Shown here one piece after another: positions 21,919-31,555 of a stretch of 64,000 nucleotides of DNA. The DNA is taken from assembly GCF_017352195.1 (NCBI RefSeq), contig NZ_CP071445.1, positions 2,604,001 to 2,668,000 on the forward strand, written 5' to 3'. Under the pieces are notes generated by a model. That model was not told where the DNA came from, ran no database searches, and saw nothing but the letters and a program-made list of their open reading frames with translations. The stretch is from Sedimentibacter sp. zth1 (lineage in GTDB: Bacteria > Bacillota > Clostridia > Tissierellales > Sedimentibacteraceae). Positions within the stretch are counted from its first letter, which is position 1. Each line of letters begins with the position of its first letter. The position numbers and the translations under genes are program-made.

Positions 21919-22611
21919 ATGAAGATAAAAATATTATTTGAGGATAGATATATAATAGTAGTTGAAAAACAGCAGGGGATTCCTGTGCAAAGTGATAAAA
22001 CGAAAGATGAAGATTTAATGAAACTTGTATTGAATTATCTCAGGGAGAAAACGGGTTATGACGAACCATATTTAGGTTTAATCCACAGAATTGATAGACC
22101 TGTTGGTGGTGTAGTAGTATTTGCAAAGAATAGATTTGCAAATTCTAATTTATCAGAACAAATACGAAGTGGTAGTATTGGAAAATTATATTTAACAGTT
22201 GTTTGTGGACAATCAACTGTTATGGAGAAACAATTAGATGATTATATGAAAAAATTAGTTACAATAAACATGTCAAAAATAACTGATAAAACAGATAAAA
22301 AAGCGAAGTTGGCTTCACTTAAATATCATGTACTAGATACAATTGAAACGGATGAATATGGTGTGTTAAGCTTGCTAAAGATAGAGCTTTATACAGGAAG
22401 ACATCATCAAATAAGGTTACAATTATCAAACGAAAAGCTTCCAATATGGGGAGATAATAAATACAATAAGATATTTGTCAAGAAAAAGGAATTTACAAAT
22501 ATTGCGTTATGGGCTGAAAGCTACAGTTTTAATCACCCGAAATCAAATAAAAGAATGGAGTTTATTTGTTTGCCGAAAAACATATATCCATTTACTCTAT
22601 TTAACGTATAA
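21919..22611 (+). CDS. RluA-family pseudouridine synthase
   Basis: A 230-residue enzyme isomerising uridine in structured RNA. The catalytic segment HRIDRPVGGVVVFAK (about residues 62-76) carries the catalytic Asp, and TGRHHQIRLQLS (about 162-173) is the second conserved block. There is no N-terminal S4 domain, as in short RluA members. The ATG at 21919 follows AAAGGAG; upstream in-frame starts have no site. The stop is 17 nt before the YczE-like gene, so they are probably co-transcribed and possibly under the divergent MocR regulator. The RNA target cannot be inferred. Confidence 0.88.
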   Translation: MKIKILFEDRYIIVVEKQQGIPVQSDKTKDEDLMKLVLNYLREKTGYDEPYLGLIHRIDRPVGGVVVFAKNRFANSNLSEQIRSGSIGKLYLTVVCGQSTVMEKQLDDYMKKLVTINMSKITDKTDKKAKLASLKYHVLDTIETDEYGVLSLLKIELYTGRHHQIRLQLSNEKLPIWGDNKYNKIFVKKKEFTNIALWAESYSFNHPKSNKRMEFICLPKNIYPFTLFNV

Positions 22612-22628
22612 AAATAAGGAGAAATGTA

Positions 22629-23282
22629 ATGCATAAGCACAATTTGACATTTAGATATATAAAACTCATGATTGGACTATTTATTTGTTCAATTGGTATT
22701 AATTTATTTCTATACTGTAATTTAGGAATGAATCCTTGGAATGTATTTAATCAAGGATTATCAATACATTTACCAATAACATTGGGGCAGGCATCACAAA
22801 TTGTTGGTATACTTATAATCACAATTTGTATTTTTTTTAAGATATACCCTGGTTTTGCAACAATTTTGAATATGTTTTTCATTGGTTTCTTTATAGATAT
22901 AATTTCAAATCTTAATATAATATCCGTACCACAAACATTAGTAGGTAAAATAGCTATGTGTTTAGGAGGATTATTAGTATTATCATTAGGAATGTTTGTT
23001 TATATCACTCAAGAACTTGGTGCAGGACCCAGAGATGGCTTGATATTGGCCATAACACAAAGAACAAGATTCAATATTGGTATTGTAAAGAATGCAATTG
23101 AGATAACTGTTGTAATTGTAGGAGTTTTATTAGGAGGTAAATTTGGAATAGGTACAATTATTGCGAGTTTATTAGGAGGACCAGTTTTGCAAACAATATT
23201 TAAAATATTTAAAGTAAACCCAAAAGAATTAAAACAGGAAACGATAATAGATGTATGCAATAAACTAAAAGCTAAAGCTTAA
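22629..23282 (+). CDS. YczE/YitT-type integral membrane protein
   Basis: A 217-residue protein with about five membrane helices. The family mark GAGPRDGLILA lies near residue 134, and GMNPWNVFNQGLS near 35 is typical of YczE/YyaS proteins. It likely exports or imports a small molecule; none is established. AAGGAG precedes the ATG, 17 nt after rluA. The nearby divergent MocR regulator matches the known YczR-YczE association. Confidence 0.8.
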   Translation: MHKHNLTFRYIKLMIGLFICSIGINLFLYCNLGMNPWNVFNQGLSIHLPITLGQASQIVGILIITICIFFKIYPGFATILNMFFIGFFIDIISNLNIISVPQTLVGKIAMCLGGLLVLSLGMFVYITQELGAGPRDGLILAITQRTRFNIGIVKNAIEITVVIVGVLLGGKFGIGTIIASLLGGPVLQTIFKIFKVNPKELKQETIIDVCNKLKAKA

Positions 23283-23315
23283 AAATTCAAAAAATACTAA
23301 GCATAAATTATAACT

Positions 23316-23345
23316 ATCATACTTTTGATAAAACCCTCATATAAT
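23316..23345 (+). promoter_or_regulatory. SigmaE promoter for yabP-yabQ
   Basis: ATCATACT (23316-23323), 14-nt spacer, CATATAAT (23338-23345). This fits the mother-cell sigmaE consensus (about GTCATATT / CATACAAT) and lies 26 nt before yabP, which is sigmaE-dependent in Bacillus subtilis. Confidence 0.65.
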
Positions 23346-23370
23346 TAATTATTTAGAGGGGGTGTAATTA

Positions 23371-23637
23371 TTGGAAGATAAAATAATTCAAATCTTATCT
23401 TTAGAAAATAGAGAGAGACTAAATATCACTGGTGTAGAAAAAGTAGATAATTTTAATGATGAAGTCGTTATATTATCAACAAATAAAGGCAAGTTAACAA
23501 TTAAAGGAATTAATTTAACAATAAATAAACTTAATGTAGATGAGGGTAAGATAACTACCAATGGACAAATTAACTCTTTAATATATACAGAAAATAATAA
23601 AGAGAAAGTCGGTTTAATTAAGAAGTTATTCAGATGA
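23371..23637 (+). CDS. yabP: Sporulation protein YabP
   Basis: An 88-residue beta-rich protein matching YabP: LNITGVEKVDNFNDEVVILS, then GKLTIKGINLTINKLNVDEG. It starts at TTG 23371 behind GAGGGGG. YabP is made in the mother cell and acts with YabQ around cortex formation. Its gene is 16 nt from yabQ and preceded by a good sigmaE promoter. Confidence 0.92.
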   Translation: MEDKIIQILSLENRERLNITGVEKVDNFNDEVVILSTNKGKLTIKGINLTINKLNVDEGKITTNGQINSLIYTENNKEKVGLIKKLFR

Positions 23638-23653
23638 TGAAAGGAAATAAAGC

Positions 23654-24289
23654 ATGGTAGTGGTACCTTATTCTCAAGAGTTGATGTTTTTAATTGCCTT
23701 TTTTGGAGGATTACTGTTAGGTCTATTGTGGGATATTTATAGATTAATTCGCCACTATTTTAAGATAGGCAAGCTAGGTTTAGTTATCGGAGACATAATG
23801 TATTGGATTGCTAGCTTGTATTTAGGGCTGAATTTAGTTATTTACATAAGTTGGGGCAATATAAGATTTTTTATACTCATTGGATTTTGCTTAGGTGCTC
23901 TAATATATTTTTGGTTAATAAGTGATATAATTTTAAAATCACTTATTACAATAATCAACTTTATTATCAGTTCAATAAAGACGATTTTCCATATAATAAT
24001 ATTTCCTTTAAAAATTGTAATAAAAAGGTTGAAATTTTTTTTAGTTCCGTATAAAATAAAAGTAGACACTATAATTAAAAATAGAAAGAAACGGATTAAG
24101 TTTAAATTAGAAAATATTAAAAAAAGTCGTGAAGCTAAAAACAAGAAAAAACTCAAATTAAAAAAAATTAAGCGGCTAATGAAGGAGCAAAGGAAAAATG
24201 CAAAGAGGTTCAAAAATAGTAAAATTTCCACAAACAAAAAATCAAAGTCCTCTAAAAACAAATACAAAAAAGAAAAAAAGAAAAATTAA
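23654..24289 (+). CDS. yabQ: Spore cortex biosynthesis membrane protein YabQ
   Basis: A 211-residue protein. It has four or so membrane helices in the first 125 residues (LIAFFGGLLLGLLWDIYRLI is the family-typical start) and then an unusually long, extremely lysine-rich tail (about 138-211). YabQ localises to the forespore membrane and is needed for the cortex. The lysine-rich C-terminus overlaps the start of divIC by 92 nt, and its codons there must also encode the divIC N-terminus. This may explain the odd composition of the tail. Confidence 0.9.
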   Translation: MVVVPYSQELMFLIAFFGGLLLGLLWDIYRLIRHYFKIGKLGLVIGDIMYWIASLYLGLNLVIYISWGNIRFFILIGFCLGALIYFWLISDIILKSLITIINFIISSIKTIFHIIIFPLKIVIKRLKFFLVPYKIKVDTIIKNRKKRIKFKLENIKKSREAKNKKKLKLKKIKRLMKEQRKNAKRFKNSKISTNKKSKSSKNKYKKEKKKN

Positions 24290-24650
24290 AGTATTTAATT
24301 TGGTTTTTTTAGCATTTGTTCTGTATTTTTTTATGACAGTAACTTCACAGAAACAAATGATTAATGCATTAGACAAAGAAATTGAAAGAAAAGAAGCTGA
24401 CAGAAATCAGCTTAAAGTAAAAGCTGATAAGTTAAAAGAAGATGTTGCTCAAATAGATGATCAGGAAGTTTTGCTAGAAGTAGTAGAACGTATTGCTCGT
24501 AATGAATATAAAATGGTTAAACCTAACGAAATAATATATATTGATAAAAATAAAGCCAATAATAAGTTTATTATGGGAATAGGATATAATCAAAATAGTC
24601 AAGTTGATGAAAGTAATATAAAAATTGAAGAAATTAATAGTGATAATTAG
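24198..24650 (+). CDS. divIC: Septum formation initiator DivIC/FtsB family
   Basis: A 150-residue bitopic protein: a basic cytosolic head (about 1-30), one helix (VFNLVFLAFVLYFFMTVTS, about 32-50), and an extracytoplasmic coiled coil (about 51-95; LDKEIERKEADRNQLKVKADKL) ending with the family pattern ARNEYKMVKPNEI. It belongs to the divisome complex with FtsL and DivIB. AAAGG lies 5 nt before ATG 24198, inside yabQ. The 92-nt overlap makes translational coupling likely. The order yabP-yabQ-divIC is widely conserved. Confidence 0.9.
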   Translation: MQRGSKIVKFPQTKNQSPLKTNTKKKKRKIKVFNLVFLAFVLYFFMTVTSQKQMINALDKEIERKEADRNQLKVKADKLKEDVAQIDDQEVLLEVVERIARNEYKMVKPNEIIYIDKNKANNKFIMGIGYNQNSQVDESNIKIEEINSDN

Positions 24651-24654
24651 TGAA

Positions 24655-24690
24655 GAAACTACATAATAATCTATGTAGTTTCTTTTTTTG
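24655..24690 (+). terminator. Intrinsic terminator after divIC
   Basis: GAAACTACAT pairs with ATGTAGTTTC around an 8-nt loop, followed by seven T. Confidence 0.92.
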
Positions 24691-24738
24691 ATAAAAAGAG
24701 ATATATGGGAAAAAAATTTTTTTTGCAAGCCCAATAAT

Positions 24739-24767
24739 TTGACAGTATTTTACAACGTAACTATATA
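24739..24767 (+). promoter_or_regulatory. SigmaA promoter of spoIIE with possible Spo0A site
   Basis: TTGACA (24739-24744), 17-nt spacer, TATATA (24762-24767). The overlapping TTTGACA reads TGTCAAA on the other strand, one base from the Spo0A box TGTCGAA. The normal 17-nt spacing differs from the long spacer known for the B. subtilis spoIIE promoter. Confidence 0.6.
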
Positions 24768-24799
24768 TATTTAACCTATATAAATAGGGGTGTGAGTAT

Positions 24800-27097
24800 A
24801 TGTTACAAAGTACAAAAGAAATAAGAGGAACAAAAAATTACAAATCACTTTATAATTTCTTTTTAAAATTAAAAGACTTAATTTATGTGAATTTACAAGA
24901 TTCAATATACTTCTTAATATGTATATGTTTATCAAGAAGTAGTATAATTGGGCAACTGTTTCCATGTTCAATAGCTTTTTTATGCGCATATTATTATATA
25001 AAAGGTCCCTCGATTGTAGCTCTTCTGCTTTCGGTTTTTTCGATAATATCAGTTAAATTAGACGTAAAGTATATAGCTATTTGTATATTTATATATATCT
25101 ACTATGTAAGTATAAAAAATAAAAAACGTAGTAATTTGTTTGTTGATATCATTTGCTTTGCATCAATATTATTTGTAATTAACTGTGTAATTATGATGTA
25201 TAACGGATACAAAATAAATATGCTTCTAATAAATGTTTTTGAAGCTTTGTTTATTATAAGTTTAACATTTATTATTAGAGAAGTAATATTTGGTATAAAG
25301 AAAGGTAGCTTCAATATAGATTCAACTGCATGTCTTTTATCCGTAATATTTATTTCAATATTAGGCTTTAAAGAAATACAATTACTAAGTTTTAAAGTTT
25401 TAATATTTATGACTTTTTTTACAATAATATTTGTTTCAGCATATATAAGTTCTTTTGCAGGTATGGTTTTAGGGTTTGCATTTGGTTTGTTTAATTTTAC
25501 AACCGCAGCAGAAAGCGCATTTTATATGTTAGCATTAGGCTTTGGTGGTGTGTGTTGTGGTATTATAAAGAAAAAGTACAAGCCATTAAGTGGGTTTGTA
25601 TTCATAGTTATTTCTACATTAATATTATTGTATTTTGACAATATAACACTTTATAAGGATAATATTAAAGAATTAGGTATGGCTATCATAGTATACACAA
25701 TTATAAGTTTTTCTTTTAATGACAAACTAAATAAATTTTCTAGTGTTAATAATTTTAATGAAAAAAAGACTAAGGATGTTGTAGTTAAACTTAATAATTT
25801 ATCTTCTGCAATAAATGAATTAAGTAGTGCCTATAATAGTTTTGGTAATATAAATAAAAAAATTGATTTTGACATAGAAGTATCTGTAAATAATGTATAT
25901 GGTAAAATATGCTTAAATTGTCCTCAAATGAAAAAGTGTTGGAGACAAAATTATAACAAAACATATTATGCAATAGTGAAAACTGCTAGCAATATTGTTA
26001 AAAATAAAAATATGGCAGATGGTTATCTGAAAAACGAATGTGAGAACTATAAAGAAATAATTAAGGAAATATATATAACTGTTAAAAACAAAGAAAATAT
26101 TGTAGAAACTACAGAAGATAAAAATAATAACACATTTTTATCTCACCTAAAGGAAACATCGAGCATAATAAGTGATGCTGCTAAAGAAATTCAATACATA
26201 GATATAAAATCTAAAGAAGCTAAAATCAATATAAATGAAATTACAATTAAAGAAAATATAATTATAAAAAACATAGAAATAACTGAAATGAAAAATATTC
26301 TAAGTGCAATTGTAACAATATCTACTCGAAAGACAATGTCAGATGTTTGTCCAATCATAACCAATGCAATAAATGCGGTTACAGGTATTTATATGAAATG
26401 TACCGAAAAAATAGTATCAGATGACAAGTATTTTATATTGAGATTTAATACTTTAAAAAAGATTAATGCAAAAGCTTACTATTCTAAACTTACAAAAGAG
26501 AATAGTCAAATATCAGGAGATAATTACACATTTGGTGTATCAAATAATAGATTCTATGGAGTACTATGTGATGGAATGGGAACAGGTTTAAAGGCATGCG
26601 ATGAAAGTAAAAATGCAATCAGATTATTAGCAAAACTTTTGGATGCAAATTTCAACGAATTGCAAATGATAAATACACTTAATAGTCTTTTATTATTAAA
26701 ATTAGAGAATGATAGATATGTAACATTAGATTTTAGTATAATAGATTATCTGACACATGAGTTAAGAATTTATAAAGCTGGAGCAGCACAAACATATGTT
26801 ATAAGTAATGGTAAAGTAAAAAAATTGCAGTCAGGTAGTTTACCAATAGGTATACTTGATTCATTTGAGTGTTATCAAACTACAATTAATATAAGTTCAG
26901 GAGATACAGTTATTATGATGACAGATGGCGTAGTAGATTCAACGAATGGAAATGAATTAAAATCTTTAGATAATCATATAGATTTGATAAAAAATAAGGA
27001 TCCTCAAAGTTTAGCAAATGCTATTATCACGTACGCTGTTAAAGGAACTACAAGAATAATTGATGATATGACTGTTTTAGTTATTAAAATATTATAA
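24800..27097 (+). CDS. spoIIE: Stage II sporulation protein E (PP2C-type phosphatase)
   Basis: A 765-residue protein: about ten membrane helices (roughly 35-300), a central regulatory region containing ICLNCPQMKKCW (about 372-383), and a C-terminal PP2C phosphatase (about 555-765). YGVLCDGMGTGLKA, and MMTDGVVDS are the metal-binding motifs. SpoIIE dephosphorylates SpoIIAA to activate sigmaF in the forespore and also associates with FtsZ. The ATG follows GGGGTG. It opens the classical cluster with tilS, hpt and ftsH and sits on its own sigmaA promoter. Confidence 0.95.
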   Translation: MLQSTKEIRGTKNYKSLYNFFLKLKDLIYVNLQDSIYFLICICLSRSSIIGQLFPCSIAFLCAYYYIKGPSIVALLLSVFSIISVKLDVKYIAICIFIYIYYVSIKNKKRSNLFVDIICFASILFVINCVIMMYNGYKINMLLINVFEALFIISLTFIIREVIFGIKKGSFNIDSTACLLSVIFISILGFKEIQLLSFKVLIFMTFFTIIFVSAYISSFAGMVLGFAFGLFNFTTAAESAFYMLALGFGGVCCGIIKKKYKPLSGFVFIVISTLILLYFDNITLYKDNIKELGMAIIVYTIISFSFNDKLNKFSSVNNFNEKKTKDVVVKLNNLSSAINELSSAYNSFGNINKKIDFDIEVSVNNVYGKICLNCPQMKKCWRQNYNKTYYAIVKTASNIVKNKNMADGYLKNECENYKEIIKEIYITVKNKENIVETTEDKNNNTFLSHLKETSSIISDAAKEIQYIDIKSKEAKININEITIKENIIIKNIEITEMKNILSAIVTISTRKTMSDVCPIITNAINAVTGIYMKCTEKIVSDDKYFILRFNTLKKINAKAYYSKLTKENSQISGDNYTFGVSNNRFYGVLCDGMGTGLKACDESKNAIRLLAKLLDANFNELQMINTLNSLLLLKLENDRYVTLDFSIIDYLTHELRIYKAGAAQTYVISNGKVKKLQSGSLPIGILDSFECYQTTINISSGDTVIMMTDGVVDSTNGNELKSLDNHIDLIKNKDPQSLANAIITYAVKGTTRIIDDMTVLVIKIL

Positions 27098-27185
27098 AAA
27101 TATATCGTAAAATTAATAAATTGTGTTATAATAAAGTGAAAGGTAAATATGTACCTTTCATTTTAATTTAAAGGAAACTAAGTAT

Positions 27186-28592
27186 ATGATTACAAGTATA
27201 AAGAATACAATCATTAAAGAAAATCTAATAAATGAGAATGACAATATTTTAATTGCCTTATCAGGAGGCCCAGATTCTGTCTTTTTATTTCATATTTTAC
27301 GATTGTTAAAGGATAGTTTAAGTTTCAACATTTATGCTTCTCATATAAACCATATGTATAGAGGGATAGATGCAAATCATGATGAAAAATTTGTTGAAGA
27401 CTTATGTAACAGATATAATATAAAGCTATTTGTTAAGAGAAAAAATGCAACAGAATATGCAAAAGAATTGAAAATGACAGAAGAAGAGGCTGGAAGAAAA
27501 CTAAGATATGATTTTTTTAGCGAAAATTTAACAAATATAGGTGGAGGAAAAATAGCTGTAGCTCATAATTTAAATGATCAAAGTGAAACCGTATTGCAAA
27601 GAATTATTAGGGGCACGGGTGTAGATGGACTTTCAGCAATGAGCTATAAAAATGGCAATATAATTCGACCTATAATAGACATTAACAAAAGAGATATAAT
27701 AGGATTTTTAAATGATAACAAGTATGAGTATTGCAAGGATTATACCAACGACTTGCCGATATATGGAAGAAATAAAATTAGATTAAATTTGATACCATAT
27801 TTGGAAGAAAACTTTAATCCTAATATTCAAAATGTACTTTTTAGAATGTCAAAAGTTATGAATAGTGATAGCAAAATAATTAAAAAACATATGCAAATCT
27901 TGTATAATGAATCTGTAAAGCAAGTTAATAGTGATGAAGTCGTTTTAGATTTAAATTATCTAAAAAGCTTAGATGAAAATGAACTTGGTAGAGTTATAAG
28001 AATTGCTATTAAGTCATTAAAAGGAAATACAAACAATATTGAAAATAAACATATTCAAAAATGTATTAAGTTAATTGAAAGTTCTATAACTGGTAAACAA
28101 ATAAATATTAGCGATGGTATAATTGTTTCTATAAGTTATAATGATATAAATTTTAGAAAAGGTATTGAAAAAAAATTAAATTTTGAATATAATATCAGTA
28201 TTGGTGATGCTACTTACATAGAAGAAGTTGGTAAAACTGTATTGTTGAGTATCAAAAATTTAAATAATTATATAAAAAAAGAAAATGAGTTTTATGTTGA
28301 TTATGATAAAATTAATGGTCAAATAAAAGTAAGGAACAGAAAGAACTCAGATAGTATGATTCCATTTGGTATGAGTGGAAGAAAAAAATTAAAAAATATA
28401 TTTATCGATAACAAAGTTCCAGCGAATATGCGTGATAAAATGCTGATTTTAGAAGATAGCGATAGAATTTTTTGGTTGGAGAATTATAGAATTAGTGAAA
28501 CTTATAGAGTATCCATTTCTACAAAAAAAATACTTGCAATTAAGATTATGGAGGATGAAGATGGACAATTGTGTAAAAAAAGTACTTTTTGA
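27186..28592 (+). CDS. tilS: tRNA(Ile) lysidine synthetase TilS
   Basis: A 468-residue cytosolic ATP-PPase that converts C34 of tRNA-Ile(CAU) to lysidine, an essential step for decoding AUA. The P-loop SGGPDS (about residues 26-31), SHINHMYRG and HNLNDQSET are seen in the N-terminal half. A TilS C-terminal domain is present near the end (about 390-460). It overlaps hpt by 32 nt, implying coupled translation. Confidence 0.95.
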   Translation: MITSIKNTIIKENLINENDNILIALSGGPDSVFLFHILRLLKDSLSFNIYASHINHMYRGIDANHDEKFVEDLCNRYNIKLFVKRKNATEYAKELKMTEEEAGRKLRYDFFSENLTNIGGGKIAVAHNLNDQSETVLQRIIRGTGVDGLSAMSYKNGNIIRPIIDINKRDIIGFLNDNKYEYCKDYTNDLPIYGRNKIRLNLIPYLEENFNPNIQNVLFRMSKVMNSDSKIIKKHMQILYNESVKQVNSDEVVLDLNYLKSLDENELGRVIRIAIKSLKGNTNNIENKHIQKCIKLIESSITGKQINISDGIIVSISYNDINFRKGIEKKLNFEYNISIGDATYIEEVGKTVLLSIKNLNNYIKKENEFYVDYDKINGQIKVRNRKNSDSMIPFGMSGRKKLKNIFIDNKVPANMRDKMLILEDSDRIFWLENYRISETYRVSISTKKILAIKIMEDEDGQLCKKSTF

Positions 28593-29100
28593 TGAAGAAA
28601 CACTACAATTAAAAATAAAAGAATTAGGTGCTAAAATAACGAAAGATTATGAAGGCAAAGATTTATTGGTAGTATGTATTTTAAAAGGTGCTGTAATGTT
28701 TGTAACAGACTTGGTAAAAAGAATTGATTTACCTTTGCAAATGGATTTCATGGCAGTTTCAAGTTATGGAAACGCTACTGAGTCATCTGGAATAGTTAGA
28801 ATATTAAAAGATTTAAATGAAGAAATTTGTGGTAAAGATATACTAATAGTAGAAGATATTATTGACACTGGTTTAACATTATCTTATTTAATAGATATAT
28901 TAAAATCAAGAAATCCTAATTCTGTAGAGATTTGTGCATTATTAGATAAACCTGATAACAGAAAATCAGATTTAAAAATTAGATATACAGGATTTCAAGT
29001 GGCAGATGAATTTGTTGTTGGATATGGACTTGATTTCGCAGAAAAATATAGAAATGTACCATATATATTTGTTTTAAAAGAAGAAGTATATATGAAATAA
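28561..29100 (+). CDS. hpt: Hypoxanthine phosphoribosyltransferase
   Basis: A 179-residue purine-salvage enzyme making IMP/GMP from hypoxanthine/guanine and PRPP. The PRPP-binding loop ILIVEDIIDTGLTL lies about residues 95-108, and VADEFVVGYGLDFAEKYRN near the C-terminus is typical. GGAGG in the tilS coding sequence sets the start at ATG 28561 (longer frames upstream lack a site). It overlaps tilS by 32 nt and is followed by ftsH after 47 nt. Confidence 0.95.
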   Translation: MDNCVKKVLFDEETLQLKIKELGAKITKDYEGKDLLVVCILKGAVMFVTDLVKRIDLPLQMDFMAVSSYGNATESSGIVRILKDLNEEICGKDILIVEDIIDTGLTLSYLIDILKSRNPNSVEICALLDKPDNRKSDLKIRYTGFQVADEFVVGYGLDFAEKYRNVPYIFVLKEEVYMK

Positions 29101-29147
29101 ATTTGAAAAAAATATTAAAAATATTTTAATATTATAGGAGGAAGACA

Positions 29148-30971
29148 TTGAAGGGTTTTGCAAAGAGTGTAGCTATATATGTATTAATATTTGCTTTAAT
29201 AATAGTTGTAGTCAATACATTAGTTAAGCCTATGGATAAGGCGGCATCTATTAGTTATAGTCAATTGGTAACAGAATTAGAAAGTGGAAATATAAAAACT
29301 ATTAAATTTGTAGAAAATGATGTTACAGGTACCTTTAGGGATGATAAAGCTTTTAGAGCTTATATACCGAATATAATTATATTTACTTCAAACTTTTATG
29401 ATAAATATATATCAGATCAGGTTGAAGGAGGAATTATATCAGTTGAAGGTGAACCAGTACCAAAAACATCGTTCTTTTTTCAAGCATTACCAACAATAGG
29501 AATGGTAATTTTACTTGGAGTTTTCTGGTTTATTATAATGAGACAATCTCAAGGTGGTGGTTCTGGAAAGGCTATGTCATTTGGGAAAAGTCGTGCAAAA
29601 TTAAATAAAGAGGATAATCCAGATAAAATAGTTAAGTTTGCGGATGTAGCAGGTTTAGAAGAAGAAAAAGAAGAACTTATTGAAATAGTTGAGTTTTTAA
29701 AGAATCCAGCTAAATACACAAAGCTTGGTGCAAGAATACCAACAGGTCTATTGATGGTAGGACCTCCAGGTACAGGTAAAACATACTTATCAAAAGCTGT
29801 AGCAGGTGAGGCTGGAGTACCTTTCTTTAGTATAAGTGGTTCAGATTTTGTTGAAATGTTTGTCGGTGTTGGTGCATCTAGAGTTAGAGATTTATTTGAA
29901 CAAGCTAAGAAAAATGCTCCATGCATAGTATTTATTGATGAAATTGATGCTGTTGGTAGAAAAAGAGGAGCTGGACTTGGTGGTGGTAACGATGAAAGAG
30001 AGCAAACTTTAAATCAGTTGCTGGTAGAAATGGATGGATTTGGAGCTAACGAAGGAATAATAGTTATAGCGGCTACAAATAGACCAGACGTATTAGATCC
30101 AGCGTTATTAAGACCAGGTAGATTTGATAGACAGGTAAGAGTTGGAGTACCAGATTTAAAAGCTAGAGTTGAAATTCTAAAGGTTCACTGTAGAAAAAAA
30201 CCTATTGAAGAAGATGTGGATTTAGAAGTTATAGCAAGAAGAATACCAGGATTTACTCCTGCAGATATAGAAAATCTTATGAATGAATCAGCATTATTAG
30301 CTGCAAGACAGAATTTATCCACAATTCCAATGCAGATAATTGAAGACTCTATAACAAAAGTTATTGCTGGTCCAGAGAAGAAAAGCAAAATTATTAGTGA
30401 AAAAGAGAAAAAACTTACTGCATACCATGAAGCTGGTCATGCTGTTGTTGCTAGATTATCATCTAATTTGGATCCAGTACACATGGTAACAATCATTCCA
30501 AGAGGCGGAGCTGGTGGGTTTACTTGGTATTTACCAAAAGAGGATAGGAGCTATGCATCTAAGAGCGAAATGCAAGAAAATATTGTTAGATTATTGGGTG
30601 GAAGAGTAGCTGAAAAACTGATTTTAGATGATATATCAACTGGAGCATCAAATGATATTGAAAGAGCTACAAGAATAGCTAGAGATATGGTTACAGTATA
30701 TGGAATGACAGATGCTTTAGGACCTATAAATTATGGTCAAGGCGATGACGAAGTGTTTATAGGACGTGATTTTAATAAAGTAAAAAATTATAGTGAAGAA
30801 ATTGCTGCTAAGATTGATTACGAAGTAAGAGCTATTGTAGACAAAGCATATAATAGAGCAATTGAGATATTAGATAATAATACTGATAAGCTTGACAAAG
30901 TAGCAAAGAGTCTACTTGAAAAAGAAACAATTTCAGGAAAAGAATTTGAAGAATTAATGACTGAGTGTTAA
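29148..30971 (+). CDS. ftsH: ATP-dependent zinc metalloprotease FtsH
   Basis: A 607-residue membrane protease degrading damaged membrane and short-lived proteins. Two membrane helices (about 5-22 and 113-132) flank a small extracytoplasmic domain. Then come Walker A GPPGTGKT (about 204-211), Walker [10 protein letters not shown], the second region of homology ([20 protein letters not shown]) and the zinc site HEAGH (about 428-432). The start is TTG 29148 behind AGGAGG. The C-terminal tail is short compared with B. subtilis. Confidence 0.97.
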   Translation: MKGFAKSVAIYVLIFALIIVVVNTLVKPMDKAASISYSQLVTELESGNIKTIKFVENDVTGTFRDDKAFRAYIPNIIIFTSNFYDKYISDQVEGGIISVEGEPVPKTSFFFQALPTIGMVILLGVFWFIIMRQSQGGGSGKAMSFGKSRAKLNKEDNPDKIVKFADVAGLEEEKEELIEIVEFLKNPAKYTKLGARIPTGLLMVGPPGTGKTYLSKAVAGEAGVPFFSISGSDFVEMFVGVGASRVRDLFEQAKKNAPCIVFIDEIDAVGRKRGAGLGGGNDEREQTLNQLLVEMDGFGANEGIIVIAATNRPDVLDPALLRPGRFDRQVRVGVPDLKARVEILKVHCRKKPIEEDVDLEVIARRIPGFTPADIENLMNESALLAARQNLSTIPMQIIEDSITKVIAGPEKKSKIISEKEKKLTAYHEAGHAVVARLSSNLDPVHMVTIIPRGGAGGFTWYLPKEDRSYASKSEMQENIVRLLGGRVAEKLILDDISTGASNDIERATRIARDMVTVYGMTDALGPINYGQGDDEVFIGRDFNKVKNYSEEIAAKIDYEVRAIVDKAYNRAIEILDNNTDKLDKVAKSLLEKETISGKEFEELMTEC

Positions 30972-30997
30972 AAAAGAGACGTAAGTCTCTTTTTTTA
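30970..30997 (+). terminator. Intrinsic terminator after ftsH
   Basis: AAGAGAC-gtaa-GTCTCTT with flanking A and T runs, ending in seven T. Confidence 0.9.
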
Positions 30998-31021
30998 AAA
31001 TAACAATATTAGGAGACCAAA

Positions 31022-31402
31022 ATGGAATTGAAATTAAAGATAGGCTTGACAAATAAATTTGAAAAAGTTGTAACAAAAGATGATTCAGCGATTAAACTTG
31101 GAAGTGGAACATTAGAAGTATTTTCGACACCGATGATGGTGGCTATGATGGAATGTGCTTCAAAGGATTTAGTTCAACCTTTTTTACCAGAAGGTTTTTC
31201 AACTGTAGGTATAGGATTAAACATTAAGCACATAGCTGCTACAAAAGTAGGTAAAAAAGTATGGGCGATCGCTAAACTAGTAGAAATTGATAGAAAACGA
31301 CTGGTTTTAAGTATAGAGGCATTTGATGAAGATAAAAAAATAGGTGAAGGAACACATGAAAGATATATAGTCGAAAATGAAAAATTCATAGGAAAGTTGT
31401 AA
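31022..31402 (+). CDS. Hotdog-fold thioesterase, FlK-like
   Basis: A 126-residue single hotdog domain. MVAMMECASKDLVQPFLPEG, and then STVGIGLNIKHIAATKVGKK resemble the FlK (fluoroacetyl-CoA thioesterase) family. Hydrolysis of a short acyl-CoA is expected, but most clostridial members have unknown substrates and need not act on fluoroacetate. AGGAG is 6 nt before the ATG. It lies between terminators of its neighbours and appears to be monocistronic. Confidence 0.78.
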   Translation: MELKLKIGLTNKFEKVVTKDDSAIKLGSGTLEVFSTPMMVAMMECASKDLVQPFLPEGFSTVGIGLNIKHIAATKVGKKVWAIAKLVEIDRKRLVLSIEAFDEDKKIGEGTHERYIVENEKFIGKL

Positions 31403-31555
31403 AAATTGTAATAAAATGATATAATGACTATTAAAGGTAAATATATAGCACATTAAATGTTTGAGTATTATTATTTTAGGTATATTAATAATAATTAACT
31501 ATTTAAAGTATATAAGATTTAGCAGTATATTATTAAAACGAATGGAGCAAAGCAA

